DNA of 64,000 bases from Anaerolineales bacterium (lineage in GTDB: Bacteria > Chloroflexota > Anaerolineae > Anaerolineales > Villigracilaceae): assembly GCA_025056175.1 (NCBI GenBank), contig JANWWK010000004.1, positions 1 to 64,000 of the forward strand, given 5' to 3'. A model generated the notes under the pieces. It searched no databases, had not been told where the DNA came from, and saw only the letters and a list, made by a program, of their open reading frames with translations. Of this stretch, positions 36,328 through 45,627 are shown piece after piece (the stretch's first letter is position 1; every line of letters begins with the position of its first letter). The position numbers and the translations under genes were made by a program.

Positions 36328-37722
36328 TTACCACACGCCGGTTCGCAGGTATTCGTCAATTGCCTGGGCAGCGGTTTTGGCCTGGCCCATTGCCAGGATG
36401 ACGGTTGCGCCACCGGTGATGATGTCGCCACCTGCAAACACCCCGCGTTTGGATGTTTTCATCGTCTTCGGGTCAACCACCACTGTGCCGTTGCGGGCAG
36501 TGGTCAGTTCGGGTGTAGTTTTGGCAAGGATGGGGCTGGGGCTTTGCCCGATGGCGATGACCATCACATCGGCTTCGATGTGAAAATTGGAATTCGGTAC
36601 CGGCACGGGGCGGCGGCGGCCCGAAGCATCTGGCTCGCCCAGTTCGTTCTTCAGGCATTCCAGCGAACGCACCCGTCCGCCCTGGCCGTGAAACGCAACC
36701 GGGGTGGTGAGAAAATAAAACTGGACGCCCTCTTCTTCTGCGTGGTGAATTTCTTCCTGGCGGGCGGGCATTTCGGCACGTGAGCGGCGATAGACAACGA
36801 TAGACTCTTTTGCGCCCAAACGCAATGCCGTGCGGGCGGCATCCATAGCGGTATTCCCGCCGCCAATCGTCACCACCCGTTCGCCAATGGCGATGGGCGT
36901 ATCGTATTCTGGGAAACGGTAAGCGCGCATCAGGTTGGCGCGCGTCAGATATTCGTTGGCCGAATACACCCCGCCCAGATTCTCGCCCGGAATTCCCAAA
37001 AACCAGGGCAGCCCTGCGCCGACACCCAGAAAAACGGCATCGAACTCTTCCAGCAATTCATCTACAGTGGCCGTCGTTCCTACAATGAAATCGGTGACGA
37101 TTTCCACTCCCAGCGCGCGGACGTAATCTACCTCGCGCTTGACGATGGATTTCGGCAGGCGAAATTCAGGAATGCCATACACCAGCACGCCGCCCGCTTC
37201 GTGCAGGGCCTCAAAGATAGTCACTTTGTGTCCCAACCGCGCCAGGTCGGCGGCGACGGTCAGACCGGCGGGCCCAGAGCCAGCAACGGCCACTTTTTTG
37301 CCGGTGGGCGGGGGCAGAGATGGCAGGGGCGGCGGCCCCTGGCGGGCTTCCCAATCAGCCACAAAGCGCTCCAGCCGGCCAATGGCAACCGGTTCGTACT
37401 TTTTCGTCAGCACGCATACACCTTCGCATTGCGTTTCCTGCGGGCAAACCCGCCCGGTGATGGCAGGCAAGGCATTCGTCTGTTTGATGAGGTCCACCGC
37501 TGCCTGGTAATTTCCCTCTCGAATGTGGCGGATGAAGCCCGGAATGTCAATTTTGACCGGACATCCCGGCATACAGGTTGGCCTGGCGCAATCCAGACAG
37601 CGGGCGGCTTCGGCCAGCGCTTCCTCGATGCTGTATCCGTAGGAGACTTCCTCGTAATTGCGGGCGCGAACCTGGGGGTCTTGTTCTCGCATGGGGGTAC
37701 GGGTGGGCAGAATTTTAGCCAT
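36328..37722 (-). CDS. NADPH-dependent glutamate synthase-like flavoprotein (NfnB/SudA type)
   Basis: 464 residues. The N-terminal Fe-S region has CLDCARPTCMPGCPVKIDIP and CPQETQCEGVC. Two Rossmann domains follow: VAVAGSGPAGLTVAADLARLG (FAD) and VVTIGGGNTAMDAARTALRLG (NADPH). It resembles GltD and, with its neighbour, the large subunit of NADH-dependent ferredoxin:NADP oxidoreductase (NfnB) or sulfide dehydrogenase SudA. It overlaps the small-subunit gene by 8 bases, so a complex is near certain. Nfn transhydrogenation versus sulfide reduction cannot be told apart from sequence alone. Confidence 0.9.
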   Translation of the reverse strand: MAKILPTRTPMREQDPQVRARNYEEVSYGYSIEEALAEAARCLDCARPTCMPGCPVKIDIPGFIRHIREGNYQAAVDLIKQTNALPAITGRVCPQETQCEGVCVLTKKYEPVAIGRLERFVADWEARQGPPPLPSLPPPTGKKVAVAGSGPAGLTVAADLARLGHKVTIFEALHEAGGVLVYGIPEFRLPKSIVKREVDYVRALGVEIVTDFIVGTTATVDELLEEFDAVFLGVGAGLPWFLGIPGENLGGVYSANEYLTRANLMRAYRFPEYDTPIAIGERVVTIGGGNTAMDAARTALRLGAKESIVVYRRSRAEMPARQEEIHHAEEEGVQFYFLTTPVAFHGQGGRVRSLECLKNELGEPDASGRRRPVPVPNSNFHIEADVMVIAIGQSPSPILAKTTPELTTARNGTVVVDPKTMKTSKRGVFAGGDIITGGATVILAMGQAKTAAQAIDEYLRTGVW

Positions 37723-38596
37723 GAGCGCGCTCCTTTTCCAGGGTTTCAGCGGCCTGGTCGAGGCGGCAGGCGTGGTCTTTCCAATGTTGCAGAGCGCGTT
37801 GTTCCTGTTCGCGGTAGAACGATAGCCGCTCCAGCAGGAGATTCCAATCTACGTTGTGACCGTCGAATTCCGGGCCATCTACGCACACAAACTGTGAGCC
37901 GCCGTCTGTAAAAGTCACGCGGCATCCGCCGCACATTCCTGTACCGTCAATCATGATGGTATTCAAACTGACGATGGTGGGTATGCCGAAGGGTTGGGTA
38001 GCTGCCGAAACGAATTTCATCATCACCGCCGGACCAATCGCCCACACGCGGGCAATATCTTTGCGCTGTTGCAGGATTTCTTTCAAGGGTTCGGTCACCA
38101 GCGCTTTGCGTCCCCGCGAACCATCATCGGTGCAGACAATCAATTCATCCGAATACGCGCGCATCCGTTCTTCCCAAAACAGCAGGGAGTGATTGCGCGC
38201 ACCGATAATCGAAATGACCTGATTCCCGGCCTGTTTCAGCGCGCGCGTAATCGGAAAAAGCGGCGCAATGCCTACGCCACCACCGACCATGATGACCGTT
38301 CCATAGTTCTCAATTTCTGTTGCGTGTCCGAGCGGGCCAACCACGTTGGCGAACGCATCTCCGACCTGGAATTGCCCCATCTGCGCGGTCGATTTGCCCA
38401 CTTCCTGAAAGATAATCGTAATCGTCCCCTGTTCGGCATCGAAATCGGCAATTGTCAGCGGGATGCGCTCCCCTTTTTCGTCATTTCGCACGATGACGAA
38501 TTGTCCGGCTCTGGCTTTGCGCGCCACACGCGGTGCATACACCACCATTCGCTTGACCGTTTCGCTCAAAACTTCTTTCTCCAGAATCTCGTACAT
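37715..38596 (-). CDS. Sulfide/dihydroorotate dehydrogenase-like FAD/NAD-binding subunit (NfnA/SudB type)
   Basis: 293 residues from the ATG at 38596, which has GGAGGAG six bases before it; a TTG further out is less likely. It has a ferredoxin-reductase FAD domain (GERIPLTIADFD), an NAD domain (MVGGGVGIAPLFPITRAL) and a C-terminal 2Fe-2S region with MCGGCRVTF and a later FVCVDGPEFDGH. Partner of the GltD-like subunit. Together they couple NADH, NADPH and ferredoxin in fermentative bacteria. Confidence 0.9.
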   Translation of the reverse strand: MYEILEKEVLSETVKRMVVYAPRVARKARAGQFVIVRNDEKGERIPLTIADFDAEQGTITIIFQEVGKSTAQMGQFQVGDAFANVVGPLGHATEIENYGTVIMVGGGVGIAPLFPITRALKQAGNQVISIIGARNHSLLFWEERMRAYSDELIVCTDDGSRGRKALVTEPLKEILQQRKDIARVWAIGPAVMMKFVSAATQPFGIPTIVSLNTIMIDGTGMCGGCRVTFTDGGSQFVCVDGPEFDGHNVDWNLLLERLSFYREQEQRALQHWKDHACRLDQAAETLEKERAHG

Positions 38597-38936
38597 GCCA
38601 TGCTCCTCCAAAGCGGCGAATAATCCTCGCAGTTCGTTCGTTAATAATAATCAAGGCGCTTTTTCCCTTATAGCCACGTATGTCACCAAACCGGAGGACA
38701 TTTATCACAAAACGGACAGGATGCACCCTGCTTTGACTTGTTAGAGTTGCGTAAACCTTCTCTGCCGGGGACACCGTCAGCAAGCGGGTATGGGTTAGAA
38801 TGTTATTTAGCCCGCAAAAATTGACAGTGTTCGAGAGTCTGTCTTCTTTACACTGACCAATACACCGCCTGCGCTGGTACTGAAAACAGGTCTCTTGAAA
38901 CAGCGCGACGTACTTTTTCGTTTTTGGAGGTAAGTT
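38597..38936. other. Divergent intergenic region between the Nfn-like pair and the efflux operon
   Basis: About 340 bases with no supported gene. It includes a TTGACA at 38821-38826 without a well-placed -10 and the Shine-Dalgarno GGAGG directly before the adaptor gene. No repeat or clear palindrome was found. Confidence 0.5.
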
Positions 38937-40337
38937 ATGAAAGGCAAAACCTGGTTGTGGCTATTGCTCATCGCTGCTTTGCTTGGCGGAGGTGGGTTTT
39001 ACTACTACAATCGAAATGCGCGGGCCGCGCAAACGGAATATCAGACCGTTAGCGCATCACGGGGTGATTTGCTGGCTCTGGTGGGTGCAACCGGCACGGT
39101 GCGCGCACGGCAAAGCGCGCAACTGACCTGGCAGACCAGCGGCACGGTCGAAAAGGTTAACGTCAAACCGGGTGATGTCGTCAAAGCTGGCGATGAACTG
39201 GCGACGCTGGATATGACCTCTGTTTCGCAGAACATTATCCTGGCAAAGAGCGACCTGCTCAACGCGCAGCGTTCTCTCGAAGACCTAAAGACCTCCAACC
39301 TGGCGCGTGCGCAGGCCGAACAAGCGGTTGTGACCGCACAAAAAGCCTACGATGACGCCAAAACACGCTACGAAGCCACCAACTTTCGCCGTGCAAGCGA
39401 TTCTTACATCGAGAACACTAAAGCCGAGCTCGACCTGGCGCGACAACAAGTGGCACTTGCGCGCCGCGCTTATAACCTGGTCAAAGACCTGCCTGATGGC
39501 GATGCCCGCAAGGCGCAGGCGCTTGCTAACCTGACCGCCGCAGAAATGCGGGTAGACCGCCTGGTGGCACAGTTGAACTATGCCACCGGACGCCCGGATG
39601 AGCAGGAAGTCGCCCAACGCAAAGCGGCTATGGAAGTGGCGCTGGCGCAACTGGAAGACGCCAAACGCCGGCTGGAGCGGCTTAAAGATGGTCCCGACCC
39701 GCTGGATGTGGCCGTTCTGGAAGCGCGTATTACTGCCGCGCAGGCTACGCTGAATCTCGCGCGCATTACCGCCCCGTTCGATGGTGTGATTACCGACGCC
39801 GAACCTTTGCCCGGTGACCAGGTGACGCCCGGCAAACTGGCTTTTCGGATTGATGACCTTTCACACCTGTTGGTGGATGTGCAGGTTTCGGAAATTGACA
39901 TTAATAGCATTCAAATCGGTCAGCCGGTGACCATGAGTTTCGATGCGATTTTGGGAAAAACCTACAACGGTGTGGTGGTCGAAGTTGGCCAGGCTGGCAC
40001 AGTGGTGCAGGGTGCGGTCAACTTTACGGTGACGGTTGAGCTGACCGATGCCGACGAACTTGTCCGCCCTGGCATGACTGCTGCTGTGAATATTCTCGTG
40101 CGCGAGGTCAAAGACGTTCTGGTGGTGCCAAATCGCGCTGTGCGGGTCATAGATGGTCAGCGTGTGGTGTATGTTCTGAAGAATGGCGTACCAGAGATGG
40201 TCAAAATTCGACTGGGCGCCATTTCCGACACTGTTTCGGAAGTGGTCTCCGGTGATTTGAACGTGGGCGACCTGATTGTTCTCAACCCACCAACCACTTT
40301 CAACGGTCCGATGGGTGGCCCTCCAGGGAGGCAGTAA
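38937..40337 (+). CDS. HlyD/MacA-family membrane fusion (adaptor) protein
   Basis: 466 residues, GGAGG before the ATG. One N-terminal membrane segment (about 5-23), a split lipoyl-like domain ([24 protein letters not shown] and [22 protein letters not shown]), a long coiled-coil hairpin (about 95-255) between them, then a beta-barrel domain. It joins the ABC transporter encoded directly downstream into a MacAB-like export machine. In a monoderm-like cell it would extend the transporter outside the membrane. Substrate unknown (peptide, lipid or antibiotic). Confidence 0.9.
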   Translation: MKGKTWLWLLLIAALLGGGGFYYYNRNARAAQTEYQTVSASRGDLLALVGATGTVRARQSAQLTWQTSGTVEKVNVKPGDVVKAGDELATLDMTSVSQNIILAKSDLLNAQRSLEDLKTSNLARAQAEQAVVTAQKAYDDAKTRYEATNFRRASDSYIENTKAELDLARQQVALARRAYNLVKDLPDGDARKAQALANLTAAEMRVDRLVAQLNYATGRPDEQEVAQRKAAMEVALAQLEDAKRRLERLKDGPDPLDVAVLEARITAAQATLNLARITAPFDGVITDAEPLPGDQVTPGKLAFRIDDLSHLLVDVQVSEIDINSIQIGQPVTMSFDAILGKTYNGVVVEVGQAGTVVQGAVNFTVTVELTDADELVRPGMTAAVNILVREVKDVLVVPNRAVRVIDGQRVVYVLKNGVPEMVKIRLGAISDTVSEVVSGDLNVGDLIVLNPPTTFNGPMGGPPGRQ

Positions 40338-40338
40338 C

Positions 40339-41049
40339 ATGGCTGAAGCGGTCGTGATTGCCGAAAACCTGACCAAAGTCTATAAAATGGGTGAGGTCGA
40401 AGTTCACGCCTTGCGCGGATTGTCGCTCCAAATCTTCAAGGGAGAAGTTGTCTCCATCATGGGGCCTTCGGGGTCGGGCAAATCGACGCTGATGAACATT
40501 TTGGGGTGCCTCGACCATCCGACCAGCGGACGTTATATTCTGGACGGTGAGGAAGTTTCGCACCTGCGCGATGACCAGCTGGCAGAAATCCGCAATCGCA
40601 AGGTCGGTTTCATCTTCCAATCGTTCAATCTGCTGGGGCGGCAAACGGCGCTGGCGAATGTGGAACTGCCTCTACGCTATGCAGGCGTGACCAAAGGACG
40701 TAAAGAGCGTGCGCGCCAATCGCTGGTGGCGGTGGGCCTGGAAAATCGTCTGCATCACAAACCGACCGAGCTTTCTGGCGGTCAGCAGCAGCGTGTTGCG
40801 ATTGCCCGGGCGCTCGTCAATAACCCGGCCATCATCATGGCCGACGAGCCGACCGGTAACCTGGACTCCAAAGTCGGTCAGGAAATTATGGATTTGTTGC
40901 TCTCCCTCAACCGCGAGCGCGGCACGACGTTAATTATCGTCACGCATGACCCCAAAATCGCTGCGCAAACCCAGCGCGTCATCCGTATCCGCGATGGGGT
41001 CGTGGATGATACTCCTGAAGCCGAACGGGCAAAGATGGAGGCCGCATGA
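40339..41049 (+). CDS. ABC transporter ATPase, MacB/LolD-like
   Basis: 236 residues from the ATG at 40339, one base after the adaptor stop. Walker [10 protein letters not shown], signature [15 protein letters not shown], Walker [13 protein letters not shown] and the H-loop VTHD are all intact. It belongs to the MacB/LolD/FtsE group that drives permeases of the FtsX fold. The stop overlaps the permease start as ATGA. Confidence 0.95.
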   Translation: MAEAVVIAENLTKVYKMGEVEVHALRGLSLQIFKGEVVSIMGPSGSGKSTLMNILGCLDHPTSGRYILDGEEVSHLRDDQLAEIRNRKVGFIFQSFNLLGRQTALANVELPLRYAGVTKGRKERARQSLVAVGLENRLHHKPTELSGGQQQRVAIARALVNNPAIIMADEPTGNLDSKVGQEIMDLLLSLNRERGTTLIIVTHDPKIAAQTQRVIRIRDGVVDDTPEAERAKMEAA

Positions 41050-42278
41050 CCCTCTTTCAGGCATTCATCGAGGCCCTCGAGAGCCTCAACTCCAACAAAC
41101 TGCGCTCTGGTCTGACCATTCTGGGAATTGTGATTGGCGTGGCGGCAGTGATAGCCATGCTTGCGATTGGACGCGGGGCGCAGGACTCGATTACCGGCGC
41201 TATCAGTGGCATTGGCACCAACCTGTTGTTTGTGTTTTCGGGGAATGACCAGGCCAACCTGCGTAATGTGCGTCCGCTCACCATTCAAGATGCAGAAGCG
41301 ATTGGCGACCCTTTCCTGGCACCGCATGTTGCCGCCGTTGCGCCTTTCATCCAGAGCGGGAATGTTATCGTTTCGGCAGGCGGTGAGCAGGCGCGCACCT
41401 CGCTGGGCGGTGTAACGCCGGAATACTTCAAAGTTCGCAATTTTCGCGTCGCCGAAGGCGAAGAAATCAACCAGGAACACTTGCTTGGGCGCGCTTCGGT
41501 GGCTTTGCTTGGCGTAGAAGTGGCCGAAAAACTTTTCGGACGCCGGGAAGGGTTGGTCGGAGAAACTGTCCGCATTGAGGGGCAGCCCTTTCGCGTGATT
41601 GGGGTGATGGAAGAAAAAGGCGGTTCTTCGTTCGGCTCGCAGGATGATGTGGTTTTTATCCCGATGACAACGGCGCGCACGCGCATCATCCGGCGTTCCA
41701 CCATCAACCGCGTGGATTTGATCCTCGTCCAGGCCGTTTCAGCCCGCGATGTGCCACAGGCTGCCGAAGAAGTGGCTGCCATTTTGCGCGAACGTCACCG
41801 CACTGAAGTCGGTGCGGACGACTTTACTATCCTCTCGCAGCAGGATTTTCTGCAAACAGTGGATACTATTTTGGGCGTCTTTACCACCTTTTTGGGTGGA
41901 ATCGCCGCCATTTCTCTGCTGGTGGGCGGAATTGGCATCATGAACATCATGCTGGTTTCGGTTTCGGAGCGCACCCGCGAAATTGGGCTACGAAAAGCAT
42001 TAGGTGCGCGCAAGCGCGATATTTTGATACAGTTTCTCACCGAGTCGTCCCTGCTCAGTCTCATCGGCGGCCTCATCGGTATTCTGCTTGGCTGGGTGAT
42101 TGCCTACATCGTGGGGCAGATAGCCGCAGCCACCGGCAACGCTTTTACCCCTGCTGTGGGACTGGATGCAATTTTGCTGGCGACTATCACCTCCACGATT
42201 ATCGGCCTGTTTTTCGGCATTTATCCTGCCAACCGTGCGGCGAATCTGGAACCGGTTGAAGCTTTGCGGTATGAATAA
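41046..42278 (+). CDS. ABC transporter permease, MacB/FtsX-like
   Basis: 410 residues. Four membrane segments in the MacB order: one near residues 18-40 ([20 protein letters not shown]), a ~230-residue extracytoplasmic domain, then three C-terminal segments. [20 protein letters not shown] and [16 protein letters not shown] are the signature coupling region. It uses mechanotransmission rather than classical substrate channels. Third gene of the adaptor-ATPase-permease set. Confidence 0.93.
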   Translation: MTLFQAFIEALESLNSNKLRSGLTILGIVIGVAAVIAMLAIGRGAQDSITGAISGIGTNLLFVFSGNDQANLRNVRPLTIQDAEAIGDPFLAPHVAAVAPFIQSGNVIVSAGGEQARTSLGGVTPEYFKVRNFRVAEGEEINQEHLLGRASVALLGVEVAEKLFGRREGLVGETVRIEGQPFRVIGVMEEKGGSSFGSQDDVVFIPMTTARTRIIRRSTINRVDLILVQAVSARDVPQAAEEVAAILRERHRTEVGADDFTILSQQDFLQTVDTILGVFTTFLGGIAAISLLVGGIGIMNIMLVSVSERTREIGLRKALGARKRDILIQFLTESSLLSLIGGLIGILLGWVIAYIVGQIAAATGNAFTPAVGLDAILLATITSTIIGLFFGIYPANRAANLEPVEALRYE

Positions 42279-42852
42279 CCTGCAAATTCTCGAAATTACC
42301 CCCGAACGGATGGCCGATTACGAAGCCATCTCTCCCGCGTTCGAAGTGCGTGAAATGTTGGCTGTTTTCACGCCTGGCGATGGTCTGGGTGGCATTCATC
42401 TCGTACCGCAGAGGGTGGTGACGCCTTACATCAAAGATTACGATGCCTTCGGACCGCCTCGCCTGTGGCTGGCCGAGTTCAATACTGCCAACTGGGGCTT
42501 CTTTTTAGCCGAACAAGAAGGTTTGCCGGTTGGCGCAGCAGCGGTTGCCTGGAATACGAACGGTGTGGATATGCTCGAAGGCCGCCGCGACCTTTCTGTT
42601 TTGTGGGATTTGCGCGTGCGCCCCGAATGGCGGAAGCGAGGCGTTGGTAAAGCGCTTTTTCAGTACGCCGCCGCGTGGTCGCGCTCGCGCGGGTGTGTGA
42701 TGATGAAAATCGAAACGCAAAATATCAATTTACCTGCCTGTCGCTTCTATGTGGCGCAAGGTTGTGTGCTGGGGGATATTCGCCGTTTTGCCTATCGTCA
42801 TATTCCCGAAGCGGCAGACGAAGTACAACTGAACTGGTATTTTCGGCTTTGA
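42271..42852 (+). CDS. GNAT-family N-acetyltransferase
   Basis: 193 residues from the ATG at 42271, overlapping the permease stop by 8 bases. The acetyl-CoA loop is RPEWRKRGVGKALFQYAAAW and the following strand/helix LPACRFYVAQGC is typical. The coupling to an export system raises the possibility that it acetylates the exported compound, as resistance acetyltransferases do, but the substrate is unknown. Confidence 0.85.
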   Translation: MNNLQILEITPERMADYEAISPAFEVREMLAVFTPGDGLGGIHLVPQRVVTPYIKDYDAFGPPRLWLAEFNTANWGFFLAEQEGLPVGAAAVAWNTNGVDMLEGRRDLSVLWDLRVRPEWRKRGVGKALFQYAAAWSRSRGCVMMKIETQNINLPACRFYVAQGCVLGDIRRFAYRHIPEAADEVQLNWYFRL

Positions 42853-42908
42853 TTTGTGCATCTGGGTGGCTTTGGGGCGTGTGAAAGACCGCTTCGAGAT
42901 TGCATCTT

Positions 42909-42948
42909 AAAGCGAGGACGGCCTGCTGCCCAACAGACCGTCCCGCTT
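42909..42948. terminator. Hairpin between the convergent acetyltransferase and crtB genes
   Basis: AAGCG-A-GGACGG pairs with CCGTCC-C-GCTT with one bulged base around a 16-base loop. There is no T-run, so the call rests on the position between two convergent genes. Confidence 0.5.
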
Positions 42949-42971
42949 GCGGAGGAGATGTACCATGCGTC

Positions 42972-43937
42972 CTAGAGGCTCGTCAGTTTCAGCCACAAGC
43001 CCGGAATGCGGCTGAGTTTGCCCCAGGAAGAGAGATTGGCTCGTTTGGAAAAGACATCGTAATCGTTGGCTTCGATGGCATCCAGAATGCCCTGATAGAA
43101 AGTGGATGCTGCGCCGATGGCAAGCTGACCGTCCCGTTCCAGAAAACGGATGCCTTTTTCGGATTCGGCGTAGAGCGCACGTGTGCGCTCAATTTGGAAC
43201 TTCATGAAGGCGCGCCATTTGTCGTTGACAATGCCACGTGCTAAATCTCTCTCGGTGATGCCGTAGGCTTTGAGCTCGTCTTTGGGGAGGTAAACGCGCC
43301 CGTTGCGGTAATCTTCGCCCACGTCACGCAAAATGTTGGTCAGTTGTAGCGCAACGCCCAGCTTAATCGCGTAGGGGAGAGCATCATTCGATTTGAATCC
43401 CACGATGTACATACTCATCAGGCCGACGGTGGAGGCGACGCCATAGCAATACGTAGCCAGGTCATCGAAGTTTTTATAGCGAGTTTGTGTGATGTCGCGC
43501 GCCACGCCGTCAATCAGTTGCAAAGCGTATCGAGAGGGGATGTGATAGCGGTTGCGTGTATCGGCCCACGCTTGCGCCACCAGGTCGTCGGGACGAGGAT
43601 GCAAAATTCCCTGTGCGACGCCACGCCAGTAATCCAGTTCCGCGTCGCGGCCTACAATCGAGCCTTCATCTACGATGTCATCCACTGTGCGGCAGAAGGC
43701 ATACAAGGCGCGCGCCGCAGAGCGTTTTTCTTCTGGCAGCAGGCCGCTTGCAATGTAGAAGGACTTGCTGTGATGAGCGGCAATCTGTCCGCACAGTTCA
43801 TAGGCTTTTTCGAGCGAGGCGTCGCCTGCCCAGTATGAGTAGACAGGACGGGTGGACGGGTGCGGAACATTTCCGGCCAGGTCAATCAAATGTCGTTCCC
43901 AGTGTGCCTGCATGGCTGCCTCCATCAGGGTTTGCAT
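42972..43937 (-). CDS. crtB: Phytoene (squalene/phytoene) synthase
   Basis: 321 residues. Two Asp-rich motifs bind the diphosphates: RTVDDIVDEG and DVGEDYRNGRVYLP. SKSFYIASGLLPEEKR is the usual N-terminal motif. It condenses two geranylgeranyl diphosphates to phytoene, the first step of carotenoid synthesis; squalene synthase activity is less likely given the linked crtI. It is transcribed away from crtI from the shared promoter region, and CAGGA lies just before the ATG. Divergent placement with a B12-type repressor gene downstream of crtI suggests light control. Confidence 0.92.
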   Translation of the reverse strand: MQTLMEAAMQAHWERHLIDLAGNVPHPSTRPVYSYWAGDASLEKAYELCGQIAAHHSKSFYIASGLLPEEKRSAARALYAFCRTVDDIVDEGSIVGRDAELDYWRGVAQGILHPRPDDLVAQAWADTRNRYHIPSRYALQLIDGVARDITQTRYKNFDDLATYCYGVASTVGLMSMYIVGFKSNDALPYAIKLGVALQLTNILRDVGEDYRNGRVYLPKDELKAYGITERDLARGIVNDKWRAFMKFQIERTRALYAESEKGIRFLERDGQLAIGAASTFYQGILDAIEANDYDVFSKRANLSSWGKLSRIPGLWLKLTSL

Positions 43938-43952
43938 AAAATCCTGACTTTT

Positions 43953-43980
43953 ATTGTACAGATTTTTTATACCTTGTCAA
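43953..43980 (-). promoter_or_regulatory. Promoter of crtB
   Basis: Read on the minus strand, TTGACA (43980-43975) and TACAAT (43958-43953) are spaced by 16 bases. The -35 lies inside the palindrome CCTTGTCAAGG (43972-43982), so a bound repressor would cover it. Confidence 0.75.
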
Positions 43981-43999
43981 GGTTTTGCAAGGAAAAATC
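43961..43999. promoter_or_regulatory. Interrupted inverted repeat centred between the crtB and crtI promoters
   Basis: Left arm GATTTTT-(TATA)-CCTTG and right arm CAAGG-AAAAATC are complementary around an 11-base centre. It touches the -35 of crtB on one side and ends at the -35 of crtI on the other. A regulator could control both promoters from here; a CarH-like protein is the obvious candidate. Confidence 0.55.
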
Positions 44000-44027
44000 T
44001 TGACAAATAATGGACAAAGGCTATAAT
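44000..44027 (+). promoter_or_regulatory. Promoter of the crtI operon with an 11-bp repeated motif
   Basis: TTGACA (44000-44005) and TATAAT (44022-44027) are exact matches spaced by 16 bases. TGGACA (44011-44016) repeats the -35 word exactly 11 bases later. CarH of Thermus is known to bind 11-bp direct repeats of the form TnnACA over the -35, so this is a candidate CarH operator. Confidence 0.7.
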
Positions 44028-44072
44028 TCAAGGTGCAAGATATGCTTGCATTCTGCTCAAGGAGAAATGACA

Positions 44073-45608
44073 ATGGCTTCTAAACCCACCGCAATTGTGA
44101 TAGGCGCCGGCATTGGTGGCATTGCGACTGCTGCCCGACTGGCGAAAAACGGTTATAGCGTGACCGTCCTCGAGAAGAACGCCCAAGCCGGCGGACGCTG
44201 CAATCAGATTGTTCGAGAGGGTCATCGTTTTGATATTGGCCCCACTTTGTTTCTGATGCCCGAAGTGTGGGAGGAGACCTTTCAGGCGTTGGGAGAGCGC
44301 ATGAGCGACCATCTCGACCTGCGCCGGATTGACCCGACCTATAAAGTCCACTTTGAGGATGGATTGCAATTACAACTGACATCCGACATTGGTAAGATGC
44401 AAGACCAGTTAGAGGCGGTGGAGAAGACGGCCTTTACCGGTTTTTTGAGTTACATTGCAGAAGGTGCCAGGCATTACAAAATTTCCCTGGAAAAGTTCGT
44501 AGGACGCAACTTCTATAGCCTGTTGGAGTATTTCAGCCTGAGCAACCTACCGCTCATCTTTCAACTCAAGGCACTGGATAAGCACTACCGTAACACCAGC
44601 CGCTATTTCAAAGATGAACGGCTCAAGGCGGCATTTACGTTCCAGAATATGTATCTCGGCCTGAGTCCCTACGATGCCCCGGCTACCTATTCTCTGCTTC
44701 AGTATACCGAGCTGGCAGAAGGGGTGTGGTATCCGATGGGCGGTATGTATGCGGCCATTCAGGCGCTCACGCGGATTGCCGAAAAATTGGGTGTTCGCTT
44801 TATTTACAATGCGCCCGTCAAAACCATCCAGGTGCAGGGTTCACAGGTCTTGTTTGTTGAGACGGAAGATGGCGCGCGCTACGCCGGCGATATTTTTGTC
44901 GGAAACGCGGACTTGCCTTATATCTATGACCAGCTTTTGCCCGACCGCGCCGAAGCCCGCAAACTGGACGAAAAACTTTATACCTGCTCCACCATCATGT
45001 TTTACTGGGGTGTGGACAAACAATATCCTCAAATTGCTCATCACAACGTCTTTCTGGCGGGCGATTACAAAGCCTCGTTCGACCGTATTTTCCAGGACCA
45101 TACTTTGCCGGATGCGCCCTCGTTCTATGTCCACGCGCCAGCGCGTACTGACCCGGCCGCTGCCCCTGCCGGTCAGGATACTTTATATGTTCTCGTGCCG
45201 GTCGGTCATCTGGATGCTCGCACCCGGCAAGATTGGGACGCGATGGTGAAACGCGCGCGGGAAACCGTTTTTGCCCGCCTGGAAAAAGAAATGGGCATTA
45301 ACGACCTGCGCGAACACATCAAATTTGAAATCACGTATACTCCGCTTACCTGGCAGCAGCAATTCAATCTGCAAAAGGGCGCGGCCTTTGGTTTGAGCCA
45401 TAACTTCTGGCAGGTCGGCTATTTGCGCCCGCATAACCGTCACGCAAAATACAGGAATCTGTATTTTGCGGGCGCATCCACCCACCCCGGAACCGGCCTG
45501 CCGATTGTTCTGCTCTCGGCGCGCCTGACAACTGAGCGAATCTTGAAAGAAAAGGGTACAATTTCTGTGCAAAAGCCATCCACCGTTGCAGCGGCAGCCA
45601 CAGATTAA
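44073..45608 (+). CDS. crtI: Phytoene desaturase, CrtI family
   Basis: 511 residues from the ATG at 44073, eight bases after AAGGAG; an ATG two codons earlier is too close to that site. AIVIGAGIGGIATAARLAKNG is the FAD-binding loop and VLEKNAQAGGRCNQ follows as in CrtI. The C-terminus has GASTHPGTGLPIVLLSARLT, the family signature. It introduces double bonds into phytoene to give neurosporene or lycopene. First gene of the long plus-strand operon. Confidence 0.93.
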   Translation: MASKPTAIVIGAGIGGIATAARLAKNGYSVTVLEKNAQAGGRCNQIVREGHRFDIGPTLFLMPEVWEETFQALGERMSDHLDLRRIDPTYKVHFEDGLQLQLTSDIGKMQDQLEAVEKTAFTGFLSYIAEGARHYKISLEKFVGRNFYSLLEYFSLSNLPLIFQLKALDKHYRNTSRYFKDERLKAAFTFQNMYLGLSPYDAPATYSLLQYTELAEGVWYPMGGMYAAIQALTRIAEKLGVRFIYNAPVKTIQVQGSQVLFVETEDGARYAGDIFVGNADLPYIYDQLLPDRAEARKLDEKLYTCSTIMFYWGVDKQYPQIAHHNVFLAGDYKASFDRIFQDHTLPDAPSFYVHAPARTDPAAAPAGQDTLYVLVPVGHLDARTRQDWDAMVKRARETVFARLEKEMGINDLREHIKFEITYTPLTWQQQFNLQKGAAFGLSHNFWQVGYLRPHNRHAKYRNLYFAGASTHPGTGLPIVLLSARLTTERILKEKGTISVQKPSTVAAAATD

Positions 45609-45627
45609 TTCCCCATTGGAGATTTCG

